Source: Sycobia sp. Sy_11 (Eukaryota > Arthropoda > Insecta > Hymenoptera > Epichrysomallidae). From it: a stretch of DNA of 64,000 bases. The DNA lies in contig JACCIC010000004.1 in assembly GCA_018907035.1 (NCBI GenBank), forward strand, positions 8,035,001 through 8,099,000. Reading direction: 5' to 3'. The notes below the pieces were generated by a model that was not told the origin of the DNA, ran no database searches, and was given only the letters and a program-made list of their open reading frames with translations. The position numbers and the translations under genes were made by a program. Within the stretch, counting starts at the first letter, position 1. Each line of letters starts with the position of its first letter. This document shows positions 22,601-35,348 of the stretch, one piece after another.

Positions 22601-24983
22601 TGGAAAATGAAATATCGTCAGTGTAATGCTCAATCGCCAAATCCCACTAAATCTAGGTCATAATTTTCGGCACTAAAAAATGTACAGCTGAAAAATATTC
22701 AATAACAACGTTTACAGCGTACTTTTTCCCCCGACATTTCAACGTTGTCAATGCTTTTTTTCTGGATTGCTTTACGCAAAATAAATAGACAATTAATGTT
22801 CAAGCTTTAAGCGTCTTATTTATTCTTTTTTGCCGTTGAAACAACGTTGTTCGTGGCTGGTCCGAGTCTTGAAAATACTCCTTTCGTATTTCCATCGACA
22901 TAATTACTTTTATTATAAAAAAAAAACTAAAAAAGAAACAAGAAAAAGCGACAATATTAGAAAAAACACGGCCTAGTTCAGAATTCGACATTTTTCTATT
23001 TATCAAACAAAATTATTTAATTTTAGTTACAATTAGAAAGACAAATTGACAATAAAATAATCTATTTGCCGTTTTTTTGTTTTAGATGCACACAATTGGT
23101 GAAATCAACCAGGCATCTATACTCTTTGCTTCTTAGAATCTCTCATTTAATATTAAAAAGAAATAAAAACTGTTTTCGAACATTGTTAGGTACTATAGTA
23201 ATAACAGAAAGATACCAAGCCAATTGAATAATATTGATATGCTAATTTTGAATTTTCTATTAAATGACTAATAATTACTTTGATATATATATATATACGA
23301 TTTTTTAATTTTACGAGTCATTAATACCGATCTACAATTATAGGCACCTGCGCGGACTATAATTAATGGCGCCAAGCGCGACGATGAGCCACCTTTATCG
23401 GGGGGGGGGGGGGTCCTGCCTTTTTACGCATTCAAATTCTTGCCTATACACCGCGACAGGTTGAGATTTGCCATCGAGCCGCGTATCTCTACACGGACAA
23501 GACGCTCGTATTGTACACGAATTTCCGAACGGCGGTTAAACAAGGTCGATCGCGCGACGTATGCTAACCTTCGATCCACGTTGTGTTTTCCCCGAAAGCA
23601 TCCAGGAATTTTGGGGCGAGAGGAGCGACAATTCCGCGCAATGAGTACTTGGGCTGAATTTTGAACCGGGACTGCATTGACATGGAAACGCGAAAATTAC
23701 GTTTTGTCAAAAAAAAAAAAAAAAAAATACGTACATATTATACGTACATATTAAAATAAAATAATAGAAAAATAAAAGATATCTTTGCGGACTATCGTTA
23801 ACTGCAATAAATTAAATAACGATTTTGAAGTTAGTAATACAATCTCGTATTGATTTTTCTACATAGAAATTCAAATTGTCTCAAGATCTAGCAACAAAAT
23901 TCACCAATTTTTAAATTCTACTACTTGATTAATTACTAATAATTTATTCATTCGATGCTCCAATAATGTATCGAATTAATAAATATGACATTTTCGTTAA
24001 AAACATATATATAAAAAATACTAATTATAGGTCAAAAAAAAATGTTCAAATATTGTCACAATTTAAATGGTCGGTAATTAACTAATACTCACTTTGCAAA
24101 ATGGTTGAACATTAAAAAATATTAGAAAATTGTGAATTATAAGAACGCGGTTTCTGCAAGAATATAATTTTAAGGGCCAATTATTCATCGATATTATAGC
24201 ATAAAATAACCAAAAAAGTTAGTTAAAATTATAATTGTGTATACATATTGGAAACGCAACGTAAAGTGTAAATAAGATAAGTATTTACAACAGTAGTCAT
24301 ATTAGATTAAAAGTAATCGCACAGTACAGCACTATATTACATCGTTGAAATGAAATCACTGTTTATGGTATGAGATTGTATTCAATATTTATGCCCATTA
24401 ATTAGCCATTATTTAGACATTTTTATTACAAAAAAAAAAAACTGTCCAATTCTTGATCAAAACATTGTTTCAGTTACACGTATCATTTAGATACCAGTTT
24501 CTGGCCCATTTAAAACTCGAATCGTTGAATTTTAACTAAGAAACTTTAGTTTACGGGGAGTGCATATATGTGTCCTTTTATTATACTCTCTCAAACTGCA
24601 AATATTACCTTAGTTACTGTACAAGGCCGATCAAGATTGATTTATTGTACTGGTGTTTTATAAACTAAAATTACCAATTATTGATTTGCAACTGTTTTGG
24701 ATATTCAATTCGTTAAAATGGCCTATACTTAGTTTTTTTATAAAAGAAAAAAATTAAAAAATAAAAAACAATAATAAATTGAACATAATTTAAGATTCAA
24801 AATCTTTACTGGTACAATCCTAATATTAGAATAGCCATCATAAAGTCATGCTAGACTCAACAACTGTAAGAAATTATAATAACGGCTTAAGAACTTTATT
24901 ATAGTACTTTACAGCATGATAGTGGAATGTTTGACTTGTCAAGTTAAAAATTAACTTATATACCGGTGATATAGTTGTGTTTT
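18930..24983. other. Putative intron with GC-richer islands
   Basis: No coding exon or mobile element was recognised, apart from the shared module up to 18970. GC/CpG-richer islands lie at 19190-19340, 19790-20130 (CCCTCCCTCCCC, CpG-rich) and 23340-23680. An A(20) run lies near 23710 and a G(13) run at 23400-23412. Confidence 0.4.
19607..19651. repeat. (TA)n microsatellite
   Basis: A pure TA run of about 45 bp. Confidence 0.95.
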
Positions 24984-25277
24984 ATGTACGACGAGATTCG
25001 AAAAATTAAGAAGGATGTCGAAGAACTCGGCGACGTTTCCTACAGTAAAATAACGTCACCGGCTCGCAGCGTATTTTACAACTTCGCGTCGAATTTTCAT
25101 TCAAGACTAATGAGACTGGTTGGAATTCTTAATCGCTTTAAAATCATTAAATTAATCAAGAAAAATCTGCTACGTTTTATGACGCGGTTCTACAGTGCCG
25201 TCCATTTCTTTCTGTTCACCAGTGCGCCTCGCATTTTAGAAGTTTCGAAACGAATTCTTCATTTTCACAAATGTTAA
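24984..25277 (+). CDS. Hypothetical 97-aa basic ORF
   Basis: ATG at 24984 opens a 97-codon frame. The first third (MYDEIRKIKKDVEELGDVSY, then SKITSPARSVFYNF) has mixed charge and codon choice (GAC GAG ATT CGA; GAA CTC GGC GAC GTT) that looks like selected coding sequence. The remainder is hydrophobic and basic. No domain was recognised and no good acceptor lies just upstream. It may be a lineage-specific short gene, an internal exon or chance. Confidence 0.25.
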   Translation: MYDEIRKIKKDVEELGDVSYSKITSPARSVFYNFASNFHSRLMRLVGILNRFKIIKLIKKNLLRFMTRFYSAVHFFLFTSAPRILEVSKRILHFHKC

Positions 25278-26049
25278 CGTAATCAATTTTTCGCTCTTGG
25301 CGACAGCTATCCCCCCTTAACAATATTTTCCACCCACCATGATTCAAAATTGTTGAATTGAGAAAAAATATCTTCCTCCTATGATGACAGTAAATTTTTA
25401 CCTCAACGTCCCCTTACAATTGGAATTTCCGATTCACAGTTTGAGTGGTATAAAAAATTTTAAACTAGAAACTTTTTAATTAACATCATTATTCAACGAC
25501 ATGATGATATTTAAATTATAAATAATACTCGAATTATTGTAATACATGTATCGTAAAAAACTCTTTTCTGCACTTTCGGCTGAAAAATGAGATAGAGAAG
25601 AACATTTACTTATTTATTTATTTCTTTCTCATAAATTAAGAAAATACGTCTGCAATTCTGCAGCATCTCTTCGACTTAGGAAGAGAAAGAGACAGGCACA
25701 TTCTTATATTACTACAGTCTTGAATATTATTGAACAAGCTCTTGAACAATTTGTGGTGATCGAATAAATATAAACTACTGTTAACAATCGCCATATCGTC
25801 GTGCTCCATCGCTTCCAACTATGTTGCAAGGTAACATATTAGAGATAACAAATTATAAATCACTATATGTACAATAATTCTTATCGGTTGAAGCGTGGCA
25901 GCATGTACTGTTTTTATAAACAATTAATTTTTCATATTCAATAATCTAAAGTTGCAGCTCATACATATACAAAATGTGAAACAGCGCGATTACAATATTT
26001 TTATATACACGGTTTTTAAATTCTAAAAATATAAATTATGTAAGAAGTT

Positions 26050-26099
<50 letters not shown>

Positions 26100-28565
26100 T
26101 CGTAAAATTTATGAGTCTAACAATTATAAACGTGTGTAGATGTAGACTAAGACTTCGATAAACGAAATTGAATATATCATTATAGATAACGTTCGAAAAA
26201 ACTAAACGTGGTTTTACATCAATTTTTGTTTTATAGATATAGGTACATACAGCTAAAACTTCAGCAGTATAGATTTCTTTCATAAGAACGAGACTCGAGA
26301 TTTATTCATTCATCATCGTGTGGTGTTTAACACTGATCTGCTATCCCAAACACATCAGTTTCAAGGTCATTTTATTCAATTGCGACAAAAAATACGTTTT
26401 GTATAGAGTATTCTGAATACTATAATACACGACTTTATTTACGATTTATTAAAGTTTGATATAAGCAACGTGGGCGATTGCTGTCAAATAATATATGATT
26501 GGTATCTTTTTTACATCCAGATATAAGCCATAAAAATGTTAGATGTATGAGAACGCATGGATACTGTAATAGTCGGCATGTCCATGTCGAATACTTATGG
26601 TCGATTATTTTCATTAGGCGAGCCGAACGTATAGCTGGAAAAGATCCTTATAGCTTCGAATTTATGTATTGTCGTTTTATAGAATAACAAATAATGAGAG
26701 CGCGATACGCGTAGCAAAGATAGGTGCATTCGCGTTACAATTTTGGATCGAATAAGAGTATGCCGGAGTAGCAGATGGAATTATGGTCCATCGTTATCCT
26801 TCAAATTTCTAAGATATTTCAAAAGTGCAGGTATAAAATCAATCATCCAAGGTATAAGAACTGTATCAGTACATAATAAAAATGTCAGCGTTTTCAATGA
26901 AAACCTTCAGCTCGATCTTCAAATTGCTATTTAATGCTGAATTAAAAAAAAAAAAAAAATTTTAGTAAATTCTAATGCATATTTTAAATTAGCACCTGGC
27001 AATGAAAGAATTCGGTTGAAATAAAAAATATTTCTGTCATTTAAAGACGACTTACTTCTGACTTAGATCTGATCTGATCGTATGATCGGCCCTAACGCAC
27101 AAGTATCTCTCTCGTGTCTCTATCGATATCCGTTGCCATCTCGAGCCGTATTCGACGACTTCCAGTCACAATTTTCATTGCAATCAATATTGGGTGAATT
27201 ATCATTGTTTATCGTGATAGGGAGGTTTAGTATTAAAGTGTACAAATTGTCACATATTATGAAAATCCATGTAAGGATCAAATTTTGCTCCGGTATCCTT
27301 GTAAATTTGGTATGAGAGATTTAGAAATCAATAAAGTTTACATTTTTAATCTTGTCTCTGTTTTGAGCACAATTTTCCACATCGAAGGGCACGAATGTTA
27401 AAAAAAAGTGAATATTTTTCTTCTTGCGCACCTTTTTACATATTTATCCCATAGTTCGCCGTATCGAAAGCAGTCTCCAAAAGCATAATGGGCGATATAA
27501 GTTAATCAGTCATTGGCTATACAGCGTCAATTATAGTATTATGAATACCCTATGAAAAGATAAAATATTAAGATTATTGACGAAAGGTTAGTAAATAATT
27601 TTGCTCTATTTGCGTGAATTTATTCATTCTGATAAATTTTTTTTAATATAAATAACTATTTATATTATTTTTCGTCTATTGACATATTTTTAGTCTAACA
27701 ATGAAATTCTTATTTCATTCGTTTTGTGCAACAGATGACTAGATAAAAATAAAAAATTGTATAATGTAAAATTCTGGTATGTAAAATGGTTTATCACTAA
27801 CCATGTAGATAAAGTGTTATTGAAATACATAGTTTGGAATTTTTTAAATTTCAGTTTTTCTATACAAAAATGAATTTTGACCCTGCTTTTTCAAACCTAG
27901 CACAGTAAATGTTATGCTAAATTATGTTACTATGATAAAATTTGAAAAAATATTTTTTAATATTAAAAAATATGAATATCAACGTCGAAAGTTATATACA
28001 AAATTTTCGAGGGCGCTGATTATGATTCTGATATCACAATGATAAAATTCTAAATATTTGAATTTTAATGTTTTAAAGTTTTGTTTCAGGGTAAATGTTT
28101 AAGTTTTACTACAGCGGCTTTTGCAGATTTATTTTGTTATTTTTGTAAGTGTTTTTCATATGTTTGAAAATTGATATACGATAATTATACTATGTTACAG
28201 GTAAAATTTGCTCAATTTATAACCCACTGATTGTACTAGGTCTGTCATACAATGTTTAAGATTTTTCTTCGTTTAGACCCCGTCCCCCTTTGTCGCTCTT
28301 TAGAACGGCCGGTATCCAAACATAAACACACCAGGACACCAAGATACAAAAGAACAGTGAAATTTCGTAATAAGGAGCTAGTATTGTCGCACCAAATTGT
28401 TAAAGAGATGCTTTTATGCTCGAGTGACGCCGAAATGTCTGCTTTGGCTTTGATGGATTGCCAAAGACAGCCATGTTACATCCGCTATCTTCAATTTCGA
28501 TATTTCTACTTTATATTTATTATTTAAGATCTAAAGAACCTATAAAAAAATATCAATCTTCATTA
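25278..28565. other. Putative intron, AT-rich
   Basis: Short open stretches at 26499-26687, 26743-26934, 27082-27315 and 28252-28527 (+ strand) have no recognisable domain or splice framework and are not called as genes. Confidence 0.4.
26052..26097. repeat. (AT)n microsatellite
   Basis: A pure AT run of about 46 bp. Confidence 0.95.
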
Positions 28566-29550
28566 AAAAAGTTACAACGGCGCGGCTATTAAGTAACGAG
28601 ACTCACGCTGCTACAGAGAAGTATGCATGCTCCAAAGGATAATAACTGTCAACTGTTTAGTCTGAAGCTCACTTTTTCGAATGCGATGCTTATCGCATCT
28701 GTAAAGGAATCAATCTAGCCTCGATCTTAGATAGAGGCTGTCTTTTTTGTTTTGTTGGGAAAATTATCGACCTGACAATACAGCAACGGATTGTGGTACA
28801 ATTTTAAAACTTTGCAATTTTGAAACTTGCAACAACTACATTTGAAATTTATAATTTATTTAAATGAATTTTTAACACATTTACGTGTATTGGAGTGATT
28901 TAGGCGTTTTAAACATAGCCGAAAAGATGTTAAAAAGGATTCATGTTCGGATCACCCTTCCATGTTAAAATCGGATGAAAATATAGAAAAAGTTCGTAAT
29001 TAAAAACATTAATTAAATTAATTAAAAGAGTCGTAATGTTGTCCGATTTGATGTAAAAAGTATTTGCAAAACTAGTGTCTAAAATCCTCATATTTGAAAA
29101 ACAAGAAGCTGGCATAAATATTAATATTAATAATTTGAATACGATTGAAAATCACTGGAACTAATTACAAAGGGCTTTTTACCTGTGATCTTGAAACAAA
29201 GCGACGATTCATGCATCGGAACAGTTCAAATTAAATGGAAAAGCGAAAATGAGCAAATCTAAATTCAAAGCAACGATGATTGAATTTTTCGATATTTATG
29301 GAATTGTATGCCTTCACTGAGTTTCTGAAGGTTCAACGCTTAACCAACGTTACTATCTTCATGTTCGTACTGAACTGCGTGAACGAAAAAAAAAAACGAC
29401 CCAAGTCGTGGGAGGAGAAATGATGACTTCTTCATTAAGGCAATGTTTCGGCTCATATCGCGCTTTTAGACAAGTACAATATCCCAGTGTTAAGAAACAG
29501 AAGAAGTCGCACGGTACAAGATTCGGCGAAGCAGGTGAGCGGACTAAGAT
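28566..29550 (+). mobile_element. Mariner (Tc1/mariner) transposon remnant, partly inverted
   Basis: On the + strand a terminal-repeat-like start near 28570 (GGCTATTAAGTAACGAGACT) is followed by transposase fragments in mariner order. These are IQQRIVVQF (about 28783), KVFAKLVSKILIFEKQEAGI (about 29055), and MSKSKFKATMIEFFDIYGIV (about 29250). Then come SEGSTLNQRYYLHVRTELRE and KRPKSWEE, and LLH-GNVSAHIA (about 29430, the LHHDNAPAH motif). Stops and frame changes are numerous. The next conserved block, SPNLVPCDFF (the '(Y)SPDLAPCDFF' motif), is present but on the minus strand at about 29500-29545. The 3' part has therefore been inverted relative to the rest. The right terminal repeat was not found. 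Confidence 0.75.
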
Positions 29551-29963
29551 GAACTCTCCATTAACTCGTATATATATATATATATATACGTTATAATGCG
29601 AATCAGTTTCTGTCCAGCATTTTCGATAGAGTCTAGCGAGAGAAAAAATCCTCTTATTAGAATAGGGAACTCTATCATTGTCGCCCAGGGCCTCATGGTC
29701 TTGAAATACGATCCTGCGCCAAGCTCTTATGGCATAACGCACGTGCGCCAAACACTCCGATAAAAGGTCTAATTAAAAAATAAGCGCAACACGGTGAAAT
29801 GATACAATGAGACAGTTCGCGCTTCGCTAGCGTGTGGTAGCAAAAGCGTTCAAATCGGGCCGCGATTCGGCTAGGGAACGTGACAGCTCGTGTCTCGAGA
29901 AACGGGCAGCATATCTCCGAAATTTTTAGCATCTAGCGCACTCCCATACGCACGTCTCTTTCG
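29551..29963. other. GC-richer unassigned patch next to the mariner remnant
   Basis: This stretch is clearly more GC- and CpG-rich than its surroundings, and its minus strand is open in long stretches (29693-29932 without stops). I could not assign it to a transposase or gene. It may be another decayed element or a diverged continuation of the rearranged mariner copy. Confidence 0.3.
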
Positions 29964-30163
29964 TCAAAAAATTTTTTTCTGAGTAGAGGTATGTAACAAT
30001 AACCTAGTGGAAAAATTAATAAATATCTTTATCGATAGATCTTTATAGATTATAGTTATTTATTTTTATTAATTACTTATAGTTATTTATTATTTACTTT
30101 TAATTTTTAATCTAATGTTATTTTTAATAATAAGTTCTATTTCAGATTTTTCGGAGGTGATAA

Positions 30164-30280
30164 TAAATAAGGACAGTCTGACTGTTATTATTTTAGTTGA
30201 ATATATTATAGTATAGAGACTGTAAGACGGATAAAAATATTTATTAATTTAATTCAAAATAGTCGACATAAGTACAATTT
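30164..30280 (+). repeat. Short copy of the PLE-type terminal module
   Basis: GGACAGTCTGACTGT (30172), GACTGTAAGAC (30227), AATATTTATTAATTT (30236) and AGTCGACATAAGTACAAT (about 30260) occur in the same order as at 18700-18965. The long arm between the first two words is much shorter. It is a truncated or internally deleted relative. Confidence 0.6.
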
Positions 30281-30821
30281 TTGATTTTTAACACATTAAA
30301 TACCCATATCTACTTCTGATATAACTATATATTATTATCGCAATTCCACAATTTTGCCGAACATTTATTTTATATTATACCTTGGTAAAATAATGACCTT
30401 TCTGAAGGATCAGAAACGAGATCAGAATTAATGCTGCTGATAACAGCAACTTTAAGAATGCGACGCTATATTCTTTCAAATTATAGAAAAAAAAAACAGA
30501 TAATACTTGAACAAGACATACATGATAATTCAGTGCTAGTTCAATAGCACTTCCATTTCAATAATTGTGCTTATCATCAAGACCGTTTCGTTCAGATTAA
30601 CAATAAAAGAAAATTTTTGCCTATTTATATATATATATATATAATTTTAGAATTAATTTAATACAATAATACTGAGAAAAATTATTCTTATATAAATTTA
30701 GGGCTCCACCATCAAAAACATCCAGCATTCCTATCTTATCGACCAATTATATATATATAAGTAAAATGTGTCATATAATCTTTTTATCGATAATAATAAA
30801 CGCTCGTTTTTAATTGAAATA
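30281..30821. other. AT-rich stretch, nothing recognised
   Basis: It contains only short A/T runs and a (TA)8 at about 30630. Confidence 0.4.
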
Positions 30822-31214
30822 ATGCTAATGTATTTTCAATTGATCGCCAAAAAAATTTCAAATAATTTTCTATTTATATACGCTATTGGCACATTAAGAA
30901 AGGAAGCTCAACTACAACGAGGTGTTCTAGTTGAAATAACGCAGTGTCACCGCGTCCAGCGGAAATATATCGACGATACAGAGGATTATCATTTCACACA
31001 TTCCTTCGTAAAATTTCACGGGAACATAATCGTATCGCTTTCTCGGCATTATGTACGAGAATTTAGCATTATTAGTACAGATTGCTTGGAAATATTCCGC
31101 AACAAGCGCGCATTTTTTACAAACATTCGTCTACAACATGTATTTGTTTTCAAAGATCTGCACAGTTTAATCCTGCTTAAACGCGTCAAAGACACATTGT
31201 ATAGCAAGAAATAA
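30822..31214 (+). CDS. Hypothetical 130-aa ORF
   Basis: ATG at 30822 (open upstream to about 30768) runs 130 codons to TAA at 31212. It is one of the longest repeat-free ORFs in the window. The middle (LRKEAQLQRGVLVEITQCHR, VQRKYIDDTEDYHFTHSF) has mixed composition and higher GC than its flanks. No signal peptide, membrane span or known domain is evident. It could be an orphan gene, an exon, or a mobile-element fragment. Confidence 0.25.
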   Translation: MLMYFQLIAKKISNNFLFIYAIGTLRKEAQLQRGVLVEITQCHRVQRKYIDDTEDYHFTHSFVKFHGNIIVSLSRHYVREFSIISTDCLEIFRNKRAFFTNIRLQHVFVFKDLHSLILLKRVKDTLYSKK

Positions 31215-31856
31215 AGTATCCAGCAAAAACGATTCGATGCAAATCAAAATGACAATTTTAAGATTTGAAAATTAAAACTTATTTCCATATACATTCATCT
31301 TTTAATGAATTAAAATGACTCGCAGCAGAACTGAAATTTAACCGAGTTTTAATTTATCCCGATAAGACTTTCGAAGTTAATATTTGCTATGTGTCAACGT
31401 TATTAACTCAATCCACTTTTCACCAGAAATTTTCCCTGTTGTACGAAAACTTATATGCATATATTCATATATATATATATATATAATATAGTAAATAAGT
31501 TGAATACGTATAATGAATAAGTTGCGAAAAATCTTATAGACTTTTTTTTTCTTTATTATAAAACCGAAGGAATGATTTACAAGAAATTATTATTTAAGAC
31601 AAGATCATATTGTATTTTATTTTAGCATTGTTACTCTGTCTGCCACTTTTCTTTTTTACCCATACGTATACAATGTGTAATGCCATACGTAATTTTTTGT
31701 AAAAAGTTCTTACGATCTGGGCAAACAGATAAAAGTAAATTCCTTAATATTGAGACAAGTAGACTGGTTAGAGGCTGATTCTATCGCACCAATGAAAATT
31801 AATAAAGATAAGGTGCACGCATTAGAACGTCACGACATGTACCGATGCCTATATAG

Positions 31857-31955
31857 TGTGTGCGTGCGTGCGTGCGTGCGTGCGTGCGCGCGTGCGTGCG
31901 TGCGTGTGTGTGTGTGTGTGTGCGCGCGCGCGCGTGTGTGTGTGTGTGTGTGTGT
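31857..31955. repeat. (TGCG)n/(TG)n/(CG)n compound repeat
   Basis: About 100 bp of uninterrupted purine-pyrimidine alternation: TGCG units, then TG, then CG, then TG. This composition strongly favours Z-DNA. Confidence 0.95.
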
Positions 31956-34900
31956 AATACATTAATCTACACCATCATAATTTTGTAATTGGCAGAAACT
32001 TTACTGCATCGTAAAACTGAAAATTATACTATTTCTTCTTGACAACAGAGCGAACTTTTCAGTCAAGTTAGATAAGTTTTAAATTAGCTTTTTCAAAAGT
32101 ATTATATTTAAATATTCCATTCGTAAGACTAGGATTTTACAATAATTTTTACCCATTGATAAATAGTAGTAATCTAAATATTATACGATTAATGGCTGTG
32201 GGTAAAAATTTCATGCGTTTATTAGAAGTTATTTTATTTTTATTTTCATCTGAAACAAAATTTTAGATCAAGTAATGCTCTGAGAAAGATGAGAAATATT
32301 TCAAGATTTACAATATTTCATATTATTGCTTAATAACTTTTTTCATAACTTTAATATACTGAAATAGGAATTGGAAACTATTGGTATTCATTATTATGTT
32401 TTAAATAGTAATTTGGTATTTTAAGTGAACTGTCCTTTAATAAATACTAAACCCATAATAAGTCGTTATTTAATGTTTTAAATTGTTGGAAAGTTGTATA
32501 ATACGGTTATGCGATCCTTATATATAGTCTTTTATTGATAGACATTTACCTTATATAATAGATAAAGACATAGAATTTTCGGTGAAAAGCTTAACTCACA
32601 AAGATATTACTAAAATCTATTTTAAATATTGCATCTCCGTGACCAAAATATAATAACGTTTAAGAAAAATTACCTGAAAAAGGCATCATATTATATAAGT
32701 ATATGATGACGACATCACTAATATGTGAGAAAAAAAAGTGTCTAAATAGAAAAGTTGCTTGAGCAACTTGGGTCTGAAGTTTTCAGTATTTAAAATATTT
32801 AAATCATTATCAATCATCGTACTCCAGTTAACTCGGATAAATACGCGTTTACTGAAAAGCATATGGATTTTTAAAGATTCATAGAAAAAGAACAACCCCT
32901 CAAGCTCTATTATATCTATTATATCTCTCTTATATCTCTACTATATCCAAATACCATCGCGGGTTTGTTGTATTTTTTTGTCGCTAAACTACGACTCTGG
33001 CTCAACTTCGACTCCGACGTATGGCGAGAAAAAACATATCGATAATATATAGCTCACAAGGAAGAGAAAAAAAATTGCCTGATATTGAATATACAAAACC
33101 GATTGTATCCTATTGTATTTAGATGACATCGGCTCTTTGTTTAACAATGTATACCGTGCGGTTTAGCTTTAAAAAATCTATATAGGTGTGAGTTCCGAAT
33201 AAATAAATTTAGACGCAAAATACCACTTGACGAAGTTTACAAATTGATTAAATTTTTAAATTCATATTAATTACACTCGTCTGTCTGACTGTAAATAAGT
33301 TGATCCATCTATTTTAATCTATTTATGCATTCAAGTCTTAAGTTTCCAACTTGGAAACTCCCAAGGAACAAAAGCAAACTTTTCAAGTCTAACTTTTATA
33401 AGATACAATATGCGAATTATCGCCAACTGGTATCGCAAGTCAACATTTTCAAAAGGAATTGTGAATCCAGATCACACTCTACAACGAGGAAAAATTCATA
33501 TTAATGGCAGGGTGCTATATTTTACTGCCCGACCTAGATTTTCACGAGGAAAATATAAATTTATAGTTATATAGCAATTCTTTTAAACAATGACCTTCCT
33601 CTAAAATACGTAAACAAATGTATAAAATGCCTAATCAGAAACTACGTTTTTAGCGCTACCATAGGACAAATGAATGGCAATAATCATTTTTAAGAAATGC
33701 TTTAAACAAGTGAGAAAATTCAATAGAAAAACGCTACCTCTGATTGCTGAAAAAATATTGATGAATATCAAATGTACATATTACACTAGAATCAACGCGC
33801 ACAAAAGAAACGAAAATAATACTTCTATGCTTCATATCTGTTCTAATAATTTGTATAACGTAAGATAGATTGAAACAATATCAAAAGTTTAGACAAGCTG
33901 GAAATATTACAGAAGACAGTGGCTCAAGTAAGGAAAAAGTATTAATAAGCAGAAAATAGTTAAATAACGATCAACAAAGAAAATATACAAATAACAGATA
34001 TCAAAAATGGAACCTCTAAGTAGGGTAAAGTCATTGCAAAACAATACAAGAAAGTGCAGAAGATTTGTGAAGTTAGGTATAAGCGAAATAAATAAAAGTT
34101 CCTATATCGGAAATATTAGAATCTGACACTTTTTGAACACCCCGTATACGCGACAGGTGCTTTTTTGCAATTTCGAATCCAAGTCCGTGTATTATTTCTT
34201 ATGGTCTTCAGCTATAGCTTCGACCTATATATTGACTAGCTGGCACGTGGTTTTTTTAATTATAATTTGATTATATTCATTTTATAAGAGATATATAGTT
34301 CTGACTGTTTTCCCCGTCATTCTCTGAAAAACTAATTATCATTTAAATATTCGGTATTCCATACAATAAAATAAATATTGTAATATAGTTTCGTACCTTT
34401 CGTTTTGTTGGCAAAAAGTGCCGAAGCTCCTTAGATAATTTCTCTGCTAATTTGCATTAAACGATCCTTCGTTCGAATCCTGAATAACTATCGGAAAGAA
34501 CGATAGACTGGATAATTCCTATAATAGTTTTACAATTTTGAATAAGATCCTGAGTCCTCAACTGCTGCTTGTTAAAACTCACTTTCTTCATATAATCTAT
34601 AATATATTTATATAATATAGTTACAAAATACGAATAAACTTTTCTTTCATTTACAAACACATGTATATATAAATTAATGTCGTAATCATGAGATATATAA
34701 AATTAAGATTATCTATCGTCGCTTATAAAAAAAAACCATTGCGATCTCTTTCAAATTAACACCTAATCGTAAAAATAGCTAATCACGTATTTTAAAGATA
34801 TAGATAAATAACATTAATACTGTACAAAAGCTTCTTTTCTTTTTAAAGAATCATGGTTGTCCTCAAAAATTCCCAGTCTGAACATTTAAGGATAAAATCG

Positions 34901-35294
34901 ACTTGTTTTAAAACAGAATTCGACGACCTTGTAATATTAGGTAAAATATCGTTCTTCGCGTATTTAATAAAGAATCAGTTATGTTTATGCCACTCATACA
35001 CCTCACCGAACTTAAATGATATTTTGCAATATATATATATAAGATTTTTCGCACGCACGCGGGCGTGTGTGTGTATGTGAACTGCGAACGCGCTGCGTTT
35101 CTCACTATATAGAAAAATATATATATAACATTATGTAATAAATAAAAAAATTTAGAACCTGTATATACTATAGCATATTCTCATAATATAGCTCATCATA
35201 TAACTCATAATATTTTCTAAACATTAGGATAACGGTTTCAATTCGAGCGTTGCAATCGCCAGAATAAGATTGGACAGTTATTGAACCGAAACGA

Positions 35295-35296
<2 letters not shown>

Positions 35297-35336
<40 letters not shown>
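35297..35336. repeat. (AT)n microsatellite
   Basis: A pure AT run of about 40 bp. Confidence 0.95.

Positions 35337-35348
<12 letters not shown>

Noticed and set aside
23400..23412. G(13) run as a G-quadruplex
   Set aside because: It is a single homopolymer run without neighbouring G tracts. An assembly or homopolymer artefact is equally likely.
34460..34485. B-box-like GTTCGAATCC
   Set aside because: No A-box within 80 nt upstream and no acceptor stem.
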